Shown piece after piece: positions 36,829 to 44,834 of a stretch of DNA of 64,000 nt. The DNA comes from a virus. The DNA lies in IMG/VR virus record IMGVR_UViG_3300045141_000107, positions 1 to 64,000 of that record, one strand, 5' to 3'. Under the pieces are notes generated by a model, which saw only the letters and a list, made by a program, of their open reading frames with translations, was not told where the DNA came from and did no database searches. The position numbers were made by a program, and so were the translations under genes. Every line of letters begins with the position of its first letter. The first letter of the stretch is position 1.

Positions 36829-37932
36829 CTACGGCCGATTGGGGAATGGGGGTGTTGGTAGGGGTGGGCGAGGTGTTATCGTTGGTCTGGGCGTAAAGGT
36901 TGGCCGAGGCGTAAAAGTAGGACGCGGAGTGAACAGCCGATCTATTAACGAAGGTGTATTTGTTGGCCTCGGGGTCGGGGGTGGCACACTTGTTGGTGGC
37001 ACAGAGGTAGGAGGTAAAGGGACAGATGTACTGGTCGGCACCTCCGGTACTCGTGTTGGTTGTGCCGGTACCGACGTCGCAGTAGGTATTACAACTGGTG
37101 GCGCACTGGTAGGGGTTGGCTGGCTTGGGATTGGTGTAGACGGTGCTACAGGAGCATCTGTGGGGCGCCCAACAACGGGTGTGTTTGTAGCAGCTCCAGG
37201 AACTGACGGTGACGTCGGCTGAACAGGTACAGGAGTGTTAGTTGCCTGCCCTGGAGCGACAGGTACAGATGTATTCGTCGGCGGGCTACCTGGGGACTGT
37301 ATAGGGCCAGATGCGATAACCGTCTGCGGCGTGGGAGCACTATCGTCTTCTGGCTCTGGTGTAAATACAGGGGTAACCACGTCAACAACCCTATCCGGTT
37401 CCCTGGCTGACTCCGCGGCAATGGGTTCTCCATTTTGGTCTGGTACTTCCTGTTCTGGCTCCGGAGTAGCTGTTGGTATGATAACTATGGTAGCCTGAGG
37501 CTTTACTGCGGGCTTGGGTGCCACAGGAATAGCTATCGTCGCCACCAGGAACGGTGTAGACGTAGGACCTGCTTGTTCTATTGGTGTTGGATTGGTTTCT
37601 ACTGACACCACGTTGTTGTCCTCGTCTACATCTACCGCCAGCACAACTGGAGTTGCTTCCTGTGTCGGCACACCCTCAGCCTGCACACCTTGTGCAGAAA
37701 CTACAACATCCCCCTGAGCATTGTGGCTAAGTGTCACTTGCAGCGCTACTGGAGCTATCGGGGTCTCCGTTGGCCCGATTGTCGCCGTAGGAATAGGCGT
37801 GGGTGAAGGCGGTATTGCATTGACTACATGGACAGCCGATATATTCACTATCAGCAGCATGAGTCCAACGCCAGCCCAACCAGCAACAAACATCCATGCC
37901 CAAGGACCAAGATAGCCCCAGAACGACCTCAT
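36829..37932 (-). CDS. Membrane-anchored Pro/Thr-repeat protein
   Basis: 367 residues from ATG 37932 (ATGA junction). MRSFWGYLGPWAWMFVAGWAGVGLMLLIVNI is a single membrane segment. The rest is rich in P, T, S and V, ending with TPRPTFTPRP-type repeats in tandem. Such T-P-x-P-T linkers are abundant in Chloroflexota surface proteins. The protein would extend from the membrane into the cell wall or outside. A wall-spanning role in lysis or host-surface change is possible. Confidence 0.65.
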   Translation of the reverse strand: MRSFWGYLGPWAWMFVAGWAGVGLMLLIVNISAVHVVNAIPPSPTPIPTATIGPTETPIAPVALQVTLSHNAQGDVVVSAQGVQAEGVPTQEATPVVLAVDVDEDNNVVSVETNPTPIEQAGPTSTPFLVATIAIPVAPKPAVKPQATIVIIPTATPEPEQEVPDQNGEPIAAESAREPDRVVDVVTPVFTPEPEDDSAPTPQTVIASGPIQSPGSPPTNTSVPVAPGQATNTPVPVQPTSPSVPGAATNTPVVGRPTDAPVAPSTPIPSQPTPTSAPPVVIPTATSVPAQPTRVPEVPTSTSVPLPPTSVPPTSVPPPTPRPTNTPSLIDRLFTPRPTFTPRPTFTPRPTITPRPPLPTPPFPNRP

Positions 37933-38099
37933 CTCAATAGAATTGCTACGTTGGTGGCTCCAAGCAATATCGCCGTCTGAGCATCCATCTTGTTGGTCAG
38001 CCACAGAACCAAACAAGCAACGATGACCAGGATCGCAATCAGCGCACCAATCCACCCACCGTATACCACGGGATAAGTACGCGTCGTCTGTACTGCCAT
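37929..38099 (-). CDS. Small membrane protein (56 aa), holin candidate
   Basis: ATG 38099 overlaps the upstream stop (TAATG) and its TGA overlaps the next ATG. VVYGGWIGALIAILVIVACLVLWL is one strong membrane segment and TAILLGATNVAILL a possible second. Together with 38099..38314 it forms a pair of small membrane proteins beside the endolysin, as expected for holin and antiholin. Confidence 0.6.
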   Translation of the reverse strand: MAVQTTRTYPVVYGGWIGALIAILVIVACLVLWLTNKMDAQTAILLGATNVAILLR

Positions 38100-38314
38100 T
38101 ATGTGCCTCCCTCGTTGGGTGCAGCCGGAACTAGATACGCTACGCCGAAACTGATGACCGTGATCAGTGCACCCGCTACAACCACAGGCATCGTAATACC
38201 GAACATACTGAGTACCCAGATGATGATGGTAGTCACAGCCGCACCAACACCACCCGCTGTTACTTTCCGTACTGGTGCAGCAGATGGAGCATCAACTGAT
38301 TTGGCTTCACTCAT
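38099..38314 (-). CDS. Holin candidate
   Basis: 71 residues from ATG 38314. A polar N terminus, then two membrane segments (VGAAVTTIIIWVLSMFGI and VVVAGALITVISFGVAYLV) and a short tail. Size, topology and position directly after the endolysin gene (overlapping it) are those of a class II holin. Confidence 0.7.
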   Translation of the reverse strand: MSEAKSVDAPSAAPVRKVTAGGVGAAVTTIIIWVLSMFGITMPVVVAGALITVISFGVAYLVPAAPNEGGT

Positions 38315-39051
38315 ACACAAGCCTCCAGACCCAGATCGTTAGCCAGTGCTTGGAACCGCCCAGAGTTCCACCATCTGTTCCCACAGCACTGCGTCCGTGA
38401 GCTAGGGCTGATGATGCGGTGACCCATCAAGTACCTGATGTCTGGGAACATCTTCAGGGCAACCTGGCACACTTCCAGCGTACCCTGGTACTGAGCATCG
38501 GTTACTGTCGTGCTGCCAGAGCCATTGTCTTCTGTCTCAACGGTTACCGTCTGGTAGTTAGGGTTCTGGCTGTTGCCCACAATGCCCACCCACTTGTTAC
38601 CAGACTCTAGGATACCGTTTGCCCAGGAACCATCTCGCAAGTTTACGTATTGATGCTTCTGCCCTCCTAAGCCAATACCAAAGTGAGAAGAGACTTGTGC
38701 AGCAGAATTCTGAAACCAATTGTCACATGAAGACAGGGTGCCAGCCATCGTATGAATCACAATAGCTACTACCCGCATGCCAGCCCTACCGTTGTAATGA
38801 TTGGGGCTGGCGATGTACTGGATATTCGCTTCTGGCGGTATGGGTGGTGGTATGTCGCGCGTGTACAGTGGACTTCTGGAATTGAGCCTTCCCGTCCAAG
38901 TTGGATTCAGCGCCAGTAGCCAACCTTCAACGGAATCTGCCCCGGACTCCGACGCCAACCACCTACCATCTTCCATCGCAGCCAAGGCGCGTGTGATAGC
39001 AGACTGTTGCTGGCTCAGAGTAGCCATTCGCCATTCCAGGTTGTCGTCCAT
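38311..39051 (-). CDS. Endolysin, N-acetylmuramoyl-L-alanine amidase
   Basis: 246 residues from ATG 39051. Residues 1-63 are a small N-terminal module (see 39051..39230). Residues about 85-245 are an Amidase_2/PGRP domain: VAIVIHTMAG with zinc ligand His100, SSHFGIG, WANG, and MGHRIIS with His211, plus Cys222/223 in place of the third ligand. It cuts the amide bond between muramic acid and L-Ala for lysis. Holin candidates follow directly. Confidence 0.85.
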   Translation of the reverse strand: MDDNLEWRMATLSQQQSAITRALAAMEDGRWLASESGADSVEGWLLALNPTWTGRLNSRSPLYTRDIPPPIPPEANIQYIASPNHYNGRAGMRVVAIVIHTMAGTLSSCDNWFQNSAAQVSSHFGIGLGGQKHQYVNLRDGSWANGILESGNKWVGIVGNSQNPNYQTVTVETEDNGSGSTTVTDAQYQGTLEVCQVALKMFPDIRYLMGHRIISPSSRTQCCGNRWWNSGRFQALANDLGLEACV

Positions 39052-39230
39052 CAGTACAGTGGCTTCTTGGGGCTTGTTTGGATATTGGGATCTAGCGCCT
39101 TGACCCAACCATCCACGGTATCGGCCCCACCAGCCCAACGAGCTTCAAGTGCAGCCCTGATTGCGTTGGTCTGATAAGCCTGCTGCTGCTCAAGCTGGTG
39201 TATCTTAGCCGCCATTTCCTCAGGGTTCAT
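39051..39230 (-). CDS. Stand-alone copy of the endolysin N-terminal module
   Basis: 59 residues, ATG 39230 and TGATG junction with the endolysin. LEQQQAYQTNAIRAALEARW is followed by GGADTVDGWVKALDPN and ends KKPLY. The endolysin N terminus has the same plan: SQQQSAITRALAAM, SGADSVEGWLLALNP, SPLY. So the module was duplicated. Its role may be wall or partner binding. Too short for a full gene product to be classed. Confidence 0.6.
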   Translation of the reverse strand: MNPEEMAAKIHQLEQQQAYQTNAIRAALEARWAGGADTVDGWVKALDPNIQTSPKKPLY

Positions 39231-39489
39231 GGTTTACTCCGTTCATGCTTTGTTCTTCCTTGGGTGTGATGAGTAGTTCGTTCTGTTCTTCCTTGAATTC
39301 AACACTGTAACTCTCTGGCAATTTCTCACCAGCCTGATCTGCTATCAAGAGAATCACATCACGCACGTTCTGCTCGGCAAGCTTGGCTGCATTTATGGCA
39401 GCTTGCACTACCGAATTTGCCTCATCAGAGTGTCCTATCAAGTAGGACAACCTCCTTGCAGTATGGTTGTTGAGTTGCAGTGTTATCAT
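39220..39489 (-). CDS. Hypothetical 89-aa protein
   Basis: MITLQLNNHTARRLSYLIGHSDEANS followed by a helix and a beta strand (ELLITPKEEQ). It resembles small phage proteins near tail fibres and lysis genes; no family recognised. Stop overlaps the next small gene. Confidence 0.6.
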   Translation of the reverse strand: MITLQLNNHTARRLSYLIGHSDEANSVVQAAINAAKLAEQNVRDVILLIADQAGEKLPESYSVEFKEEQNELLITPKEEQSMNGVNHEP

Positions 39490-39496
39490 GGCGCTC

Positions 39497-40570
39497 CTAG
39501 TGTGGATATGTAGTGGTCGGGCAGTAGACTAGCCACAGATTGCCGTTCATGCCTGCTCCAAAGTTGCAGTTCATCTGCACAGCAACAACCGTCCCTGCAT
39601 TGACAAGAACTGCACCACCAGCTCCATCATAACCAGTATGCCAGCCGTAGTTTGTGGCTCCAGGAGCAGGGTTGTTGAAGTTCTGTTGCGTCCCAATACT
39701 ACCACCAAACCTGAACCTGATGAAGCCACCGTATGGAGCAGGAGCACCACCACCGAAGTAGCAGTGTATCATTCCTGCCCAATAACCTGTTCTGTTTACG
39801 GTAATAGCTGCGATGTCTACCCACTGCCCACCAGTACCTGAGCTACCTACACTAAGACCAGTACTCAGGACAGATAACGCAGGAGGCAAGACTCTGTTGT
39901 AGGCAGCTTCCCAGCTCTCACCGTTGCTCCATACACGACTTGGACCCCAGGCACTATTGGCTCTAGCTTGCCAAGTGTCTCTCTGGTTGACCATGTCGTT
40001 GTAGTAGCCGACGTAGGCGTTGTAGTTCTGCTCCCAGGTAGAACCATTGTTCCACTGTCGGCTTGGTCCCCAGTAGTAGTCTGCCTGTCCCTTCCAATAG
40101 GCAGCAGTCTGGCTCCAGAAGACAGCATTTGCTGGTTGCCCAGGATAGCTGTAAGCATAACCCTGAGGATCTCTGGCATTTCGCCACTCATTACCCCATT
40201 GAGCATTCCACTGCTCAGCGGTGGTGGAGTAGAACTGTCCGTTGTTCCAGCCTGGCGGATGCTGCGCCCCTAGTCCAGAGCTACCCTGGCCTCCACCAGT
40301 ATCACGAGCATTGTTGTACTCTGTGACGTACATTGGAATCCACTGTCCGGCAGTGGTACTCCAAAGCTGTCCATTTACCCACCCTGTAGGATGTGATCCA
40401 GTAGAGGTGTCCCTAGCGTTGGCGTACTCTGTGTTATATCCGGTCTGCCACTGTGTAGACGTAGTAGACCAGCGCTGTCCGGGTGTATACCCAGAAGGAG
40501 GATGGACTCCTGTGCTATTGTCGTTAGCCTGCCCAACCCAATAGCCTACTTGAGAAGCAGCGTATGTCAT
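39497..40570 (-). CDS. Tail protein with Trp-rich repeats
   Basis: 357 residues from ATG 40570 (ATGA). Residues about 8-210 contain at least five repeats of about 35-40 residues with the pattern G-W-x-N-G-Q-x-W-S-T-T-x-x-Q-W-x-x-x-Y-x-x-E-Y-x-N-A-R-D. The C-terminal 140 residues are a Gly-rich beta domain (WVDIAAITVNRTGYWAGMIHC), jelly-roll-like. Location at the end of the tail module suggests a receptor-binding or fibre protein; repeats with exposed Trp could bind sugars. No known family. Confidence 0.65.
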   Translation of the reverse strand: MTYAASQVGYWVGQANDNSTGVHPPSGYTPGQRWSTTSTQWQTGYNTEYANARDTSTGSHPTGWVNGQLWSTTAGQWIPMYVTEYNNARDTGGGQGSSGLGAQHPPGWNNGQFYSTTAEQWNAQWGNEWRNARDPQGYAYSYPGQPANAVFWSQTAAYWKGQADYYWGPSRQWNNGSTWEQNYNAYVGYYNDMVNQRDTWQARANSAWGPSRVWSNGESWEAAYNRVLPPALSVLSTGLSVGSSGTGGQWVDIAAITVNRTGYWAGMIHCYFGGGAPAPYGGFIRFRFGGSIGTQQNFNNPAPGATNYGWHTGYDGAGGAVLVNAGTVVAVQMNCNFGAGMNGNLWLVYCPTTTYPH

Positions 40571-41421
40571 GCTGCCCTCCACTGGATGCCATTGCTCTTG
40601 AAGCTGTATGCATCGCCAGCGACTACTATACCGTTCTGGACAGCGCCAGTAACCAGATTAGTAGACCCTCCAAACACCGTGCTGCCACCAGTAGCAGTTA
40701 CCGTGATTGTACCAGCCTCAGCAGCAACTGTGATGGGTCTTTCTGTTAGTGTTGGGTCTGGAAGCACTAAGCTCTGTGCAGATGCCAGATAGCCGAAGAA
40801 GAACAGCTTGCCTGCCAACATCGCAGCGGTAACGGGTGTGACATTGGACCTGAGAGTTGTGTTCTTGTACATGCTCTCAGGATCACTACCCGTGCTAGGG
40901 TGTAAGTAGGCAAGGCAGGTACCGCCAGCGGGGTTCTCCAGAGCAATCCCAAACGCTGCGGAGGTACCAAGTGCAGTACCAGTAGCTATAACACTGTTAT
41001 CCTGCGTTACGAGGTACTGGAGGCGGCTGATACCAGTAGCCTTCGTCCGCACAAAACCTTCCATCGCAACGCGTCCGACAGCACCAGCGGCGATGTCTTC
41101 TACAACAACGCCAACCATCTCACCTCTGGCGCCTGCGACTGGCATGATGAAACCTCGGTCCACAGCAGGATCGAGCATCACCACGTCGCCACTTTGTCTG
41201 GCAGCACCAGTATTGTTCACGAAGTCCTGGCTTAGCCCACCTGTGAGGGTGATAGTGGAGAAACTCCATCTGCCAGTGATTACTTCGTTGAAATCAAAGA
41301 AAGTGCTCCTATCACTCAGGCTCGAGTTGAATCTGGTGGTATCCCTAACACCAGCGTTTGGTGTAGGGTCATCATCAGTTACCTCTGGAAGTAGAAATCC
41401 GTGTCGAACGGTTGTTTGCAT
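40567..41421 (-). CDS. Structural tail protein
   Basis: 284 residues. Beta-rich with GDVVMLDP, GEMVGVVVEDIAAGAVGRVAMEGFV, typical of small barrel domains in phage structural proteins, and a Gly/Thr-rich C terminus that may shape a fibre tip. No precise family. Confidence 0.6.
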   Translation of the reverse strand: MQTTVRHGFLLPEVTDDDPTPNAGVRDTTRFNSSLSDRSTFFDFNEVITGRWSFSTITLTGGLSQDFVNNTGAARQSGDVVMLDPAVDRGFIMPVAGARGEMVGVVVEDIAAGAVGRVAMEGFVRTKATGISRLQYLVTQDNSVIATGTALGTSAAFGIALENPAGGTCLAYLHPSTGSDPESMYKNTTLRSNVTPVTAAMLAGKLFFFGYLASAQSLVLPDPTLTERPITVAAEAGTITVTATGGSTVFGGSTNLVTGAVQNGIVVAGDAYSFKSNGIQWRAA

Positions 41422-41430
41422 TTGCTCACC

Positions 41431-42084
41431 TTACTCAAATCGGAGATCTGCCCAGGTTACGTTGCCAAGATCTGCCCACGTTCTGTCCGTCATGTTGCTG
41501 GTGTCACCATGCCAAGTCACTTCACTATACTCAATGAAGTAACCCAGGTGTGATGGCTTTATGCGCTTGATCATGAGGTTTATATTCGACTGTACGTTGG
41601 GCGGAAATCCCTTGGGTTTGATGATGCGAATACTGAAACTATAACGCCTAAGATCGGTTGGCGGCAAGTCGAAGTATTCTACTACTGCAATCTCATCTGC
41701 ATACTGTGCGATCTGCGAGTGTATATATGCAGGCGTAGGTGTTGCGGTACCCTGCATTCTAGTGATAATATTCGCCCTGCGCTCTGGTAGCGTTGATGAA
41801 GCATCAATGGGTGAGCTGAACATCTGTTCCCAGTACGCCATCGCTGCTTCGTTGGCAGTGCGCACAAACCACGCGGAATGCATCGGTTCCAGGTTCGTAG
41901 TCAGTTGCTGCCCGATGGCTCCATATATCTCTGCATCGGTCATGAAACGCACGAACCTGCCTATCGGGTCGAATTCAAACCCGAGAGCCATCAGGAACTG
42001 CTGCATGAAGTCGTCTTCTTCCCAGTAAGTGGGCAAGTTCTCCATCAAGAGCTCGCCCCAACCGTAGAAATCTTTGTCTCTCAT
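41431..42084 (-). CDS. Baseplate/tail-tip protein (DUF2313-like)
   Basis: 217 residues. ENLPTYWEEDDFMQQFLMALGFE, then helical MHSAWFVRTANEAAMAYWEQMF and ERRANIITRMQG, similar to Mu gp48/YmfQ-type proteins which follow baseplate J in contractile phages. ATGA junction with gpJ. Confidence 0.7.
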   Translation of the reverse strand: MRDKDFYGWGELLMENLPTYWEEDDFMQQFLMALGFEFDPIGRFVRFMTDAEIYGAIGQQLTTNLEPMHSAWFVRTANEAAMAYWEQMFSSPIDASSTLPERRANIITRMQGTATPTPAYIHSQIAQYADEIAVVEYFDLPPTDLRRYSFSIRIIKPKGFPPNVQSNINLMIKRIKPSHLGYFIEYSEVTWHGDTSNMTDRTWADLGNVTWADLRFE

Positions 42085-43727
42085 ACAGCCGTTACCGTCC
42101 CTGCAACTGGTTTCTCAGTACCCGTAACGGTTACGTTGTTGGTACTGAAGGAAGATGCTCCAGCACGCCTGATACCGTAACCCGTAGAGTACATATCAAA
42201 CGTCTCGATGCCATCTGTCCCTGCAATAGCTGCCTGCTGCACGCGGTAGAACATGACGTGCCCATCTTCGCCGCCAACAGGCTGAGCATTGAGGAAGGTA
42301 GTAATAGCATCCCTCGCCTGCTCTTGCACTGCCACCAGGCTGAAGTTCTCTTGCACAGTCAGAGTAAACCTGGCTTCGATCAGTGCAGCCACAGCAGCTT
42401 CTACAGTGACGTGTGCCCCGATTGGTCTACGGGTCTGGATGTAATCGTACACTTTGCCTACTGTAGCAGCGTCTGGAATAGAGTTATCGGAGTTGACGAT
42501 AACTACCTTGACAGTGCCGTATCCTGCCCATTCCTCAATGACGCTAACCGTACCCAGGCTAGTTCCCGGAGTTTCGCGTGCCCAGATCTGGTAGTCTGTA
42601 TCGTTACCACCAGCGGACCTCTGCCGAACCGTCAACAGGAACCTGCTCAGGAACAGTCTGTCCGACTCCCTGTCTACACCATCAACAGCAGGCACAGGGT
42701 TTGTCACCCTGCTAACGAACGAGACAGGTACTGCCAGTCTGTTGATAGCACCCGCCAGAACGTTGCCGTTTCTGCCTGCTATTGCCGCTTGAACCCTGAC
42801 ACCAGTGAAGATCTTGTAGGTCGATGTCAGATCAGGAATACCACCTGGATCCCAATCCATGACATTGATAGTGGTAGCAGTGTTGTTGATCACTTTGCGC
42901 CACTGGTTGAGACCCTTGCCCAGAGTGATCAGGACATAGTAATCCTTCCACTGGTCCACAGCCCACGCCGCAGTGTTGTCTGTCAGACTAGTTGTAGTAG
43001 AGCTAGTCACCAGCCCTGCAACCGGATTCTTGAACGTTATAGGGGCCGTCTCCAAACTATTGAAGACCAGTGGTCTGTCTGTAGTGTTCGGTGTTGCTGT
43101 AGTGCTGAAGGAAATAGTGCTAGGGATCACGGTACCTACGGCAGCCGTGACTTCCATCACCGTCTGTGCGAAACTGGCTGTATTCCTCAGTACACCATGT
43201 TCTTCAGCACGCAGGTCTAGCAGCGCACCACCCATGAACTGCGCAAAACCCTGTGGAAACAGATCGTCCAGACGCTTGTAGATCTTCTCAAACTCTGGTG
43301 CCTGTGCAGCAGTCATATCCCAGGGTACTTGTCCCTGGCGCTTGTCGTATGGTAACCCATTGGGTGCTATTCCAATGCGGTCCATAATGCGCTGCTGGAT
43401 GACGTCTGTTGTATTGTTGGTCTGAAACGGTAAGGCAGGAAGGTTGACGCTAATCCTGAAAGCATTGTCCAACTGTGCTATGTCTTCGCCGCCATTATCA
43501 ACCACCATGGAATAGAATCCAATGGGAATGGTATTGGCGGGTACAACCGAGCGAATCATACTGCTAGTTACCAGTTGGAAATTCGCCAACGGGTATTCTA
43601 CTGGCGGATCCTCTGGGCTTAGCAGTCTAGCTACCGAAGTAGTTAGAAATCCAGTCCCAGTGATCTCTACCGTTGTATCAACACCAACCTGGGTCAACGT
43701 TGGAGATACTGAGATAATTGTTGTCAC
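42081..43727 (-). CDS. Baseplate J-like protein with N-terminal IPT/TIG domain
   Basis: 548 residues. Residues 1-90 are an immunoglobulin-like IPT/TIG domain (SVSPTLTQVGVDTTVEITGTGF). The rest is a baseplate_J protein: LRAEEHGVLRNTASFA, GRNGNVLAGAINRL, then VDRESDRLFLSRFLLTVRQRSAGGNDTDYQIWA, VKVVIVNSDNSIPD and VTVEAAVAALIEARFTLTVQ. It forms the wedge of the baseplate. The added Ig-like domain may decorate the baseplate. Confidence 0.9.
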   Translation of the reverse strand: MTTIISVSPTLTQVGVDTTVEITGTGFLTTSVARLLSPEDPPVEYPLANFQLVTSSMIRSVVPANTIPIGFYSMVVDNGGEDIAQLDNAFRISVNLPALPFQTNNTTDVIQQRIMDRIGIAPNGLPYDKRQGQVPWDMTAAQAPEFEKIYKRLDDLFPQGFAQFMGGALLDLRAEEHGVLRNTASFAQTVMEVTAAVGTVIPSTISFSTTATPNTTDRPLVFNSLETAPITFKNPVAGLVTSSTTTSLTDNTAAWAVDQWKDYYVLITLGKGLNQWRKVINNTATTINVMDWDPGGIPDLTSTYKIFTGVRVQAAIAGRNGNVLAGAINRLAVPVSFVSRVTNPVPAVDGVDRESDRLFLSRFLLTVRQRSAGGNDTDYQIWARETPGTSLGTVSVIEEWAGYGTVKVVIVNSDNSIPDAATVGKVYDYIQTRRPIGAHVTVEAAVAALIEARFTLTVQENFSLVAVQEQARDAITTFLNAQPVGGEDGHVMFYRVQQAAIAGTDGIETFDMYSTGYGIRRAGASSFSTNNVTVTGTEKPVAGTVTAV

Positions 43728-44191
43728 CGAATCGTCCTTGCGAAACTAAACTCTTTCTCGTGCCCCGAAATGGTTACCACGCGGAACGACAGATAGAGCT
43801 GGTCCCCCTGTACCTGTGTAACGAAGTTGTCAATGAAGCGTATCAGGTCGATATTGCCAAGACACTCACGTACATAACGCTCGGCAACAGACTGTATAGC
43901 TAGCTCACTCAAACCGCGCCCAATGATGACCCAAAAGTCCGAGCCGAACCCTTTATCGTAAGCATTATACATCAGCCGCTCTGTGATCATCGACTTGACG
44001 ATAAGCTGCTCAAGGGTCATAGCGGGGTTGGCAAACACAAACTGGTTGGACTCATTGAACACAATCAGAGAGCCATCTGCTGTGTCAAAGTTCAACAATG
44101 GTGCTGTGCCCCAAGTTGGTTCGGTAGAAGGGTCCTGGACGTCGGCAATGAACGCTGGATCCTCAAACCTGGGTACGGTTTGTATAGGCAT
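43724..44191 (-). CDS. Baseplate wedge protein (gp25/DUF2634-like)
   Basis: 155 residues. RLMYNAYDKGFGSDFWVIIGRGLSELAIQSVAERYVRECL and a terminal beta pair (LYLSFRVVTISGHEKEFSF) match XkdS/gp25-like wedge proteins, which normally sit next to baseplate J as here. Confidence 0.75.
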   Translation of the reverse strand: MPIQTVPRFEDPAFIADVQDPSTEPTWGTAPLLNFDTADGSLIVFNESNQFVFANPAMTLEQLIVKSMITERLMYNAYDKGFGSDFWVIIGRGLSELAIQSVAERYVRECLGNIDLIRFIDNFVTQVQGDQLYLSFRVVTISGHEKEFSFARTIR

Positions 44192-44532
44192 TAGTGAGCC
44201 TTTACTACCTCATCGGTTGAGACTTTCCCATTCTTGCTCGTGTCTGAAGCATTCAGTACGGCATCGATGAAGTCTAGTAGATTTCGGTCCACCAAGCCCC
44301 ACTGCATTGCTTCAACCTTTGCCTTGAGATGGGCATAGTCTGCATCCTCCAACTCGAGAACATCAGTACTCGCATCTAACTTATCGAAGATGCGGATACC
44401 TTTGCGCATCTCTTCGATGTTGACTCCCTTGTCTTTCTCCAATGGCTGGCGGATAACAGTACGGATCACTTCATCGTATGAAAGTGGCTGACCATCAGGC
44501 ACTTCGATTGTGCGAAGAGGGATGTATTTCAT
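44191..44532 (-). CDS. Hypothetical baseplate-region protein
   Basis: 113 residues. KYIPLRTIEVPDGQPLSYDEVIRTVIRQPLEKDKG, then helical IEEMRKGIRIFDKLD, EDADYAHLKAKVEAMQWGL. The size and placement fit a small structural or tail-associated protein; no family recognised. Confidence 0.6.
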   Translation of the reverse strand: MKYIPLRTIEVPDGQPLSYDEVIRTVIRQPLEKDKGVNIEEMRKGIRIFDKLDASTDVLELEDADYAHLKAKVEAMQWGLVDRNLLDFIDAVLNASDTSKNGKVSTDEVVKAH

Positions 44533-44834
44533 GCCAAACCCACTATGCGCATAACAAACGTGAGATCGATGGCATCCAGTGCCGAATCCAAACTGCTAAC
44601 TGCGGCCTTCAACGCATCCTCCTGATCACCAGTGAAATTGTACGGCGAAACCTTCAAATCGGTAGCAGCACAGAACCGTGCATCTTGATCTATTGCGACT
44701 TTCGCCGCAAGGAAATCACTGAGGTGTTTGCCAATAACCGCGTTGACCTCGTCTGGGCTACGTGGGTTTCCACCTACTGTTGTTGGTGATTGCCCAGGAG
44801 GAGTGGGAAACGTTGGGTAAGTTGGGAAAGTCAT
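44529..44834 (-). CDS. Fibre-associated small protein, paralogue 1
   Basis: 101 residues. Shares with 48775..49050 the core TTVGGNPRSPDEVNAVIGKHL, then DFLAAKVAIDQD, AATDLKVSPY and a final DLTFVMRIVG. Both copies lie directly after an S74 fibre gene and start with an overlapping ATGA. They probably bind or help fold the fibre. Confidence 0.65.
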   Translation of the reverse strand: MTFPTYPTFPTPPGQSPTTVGGNPRSPDEVNAVIGKHLSDFLAAKVAIDQDARFCAATDLKVSPYNFTGDQEDALKAAVSSLDSALDAIDLTFVMRIVGLA

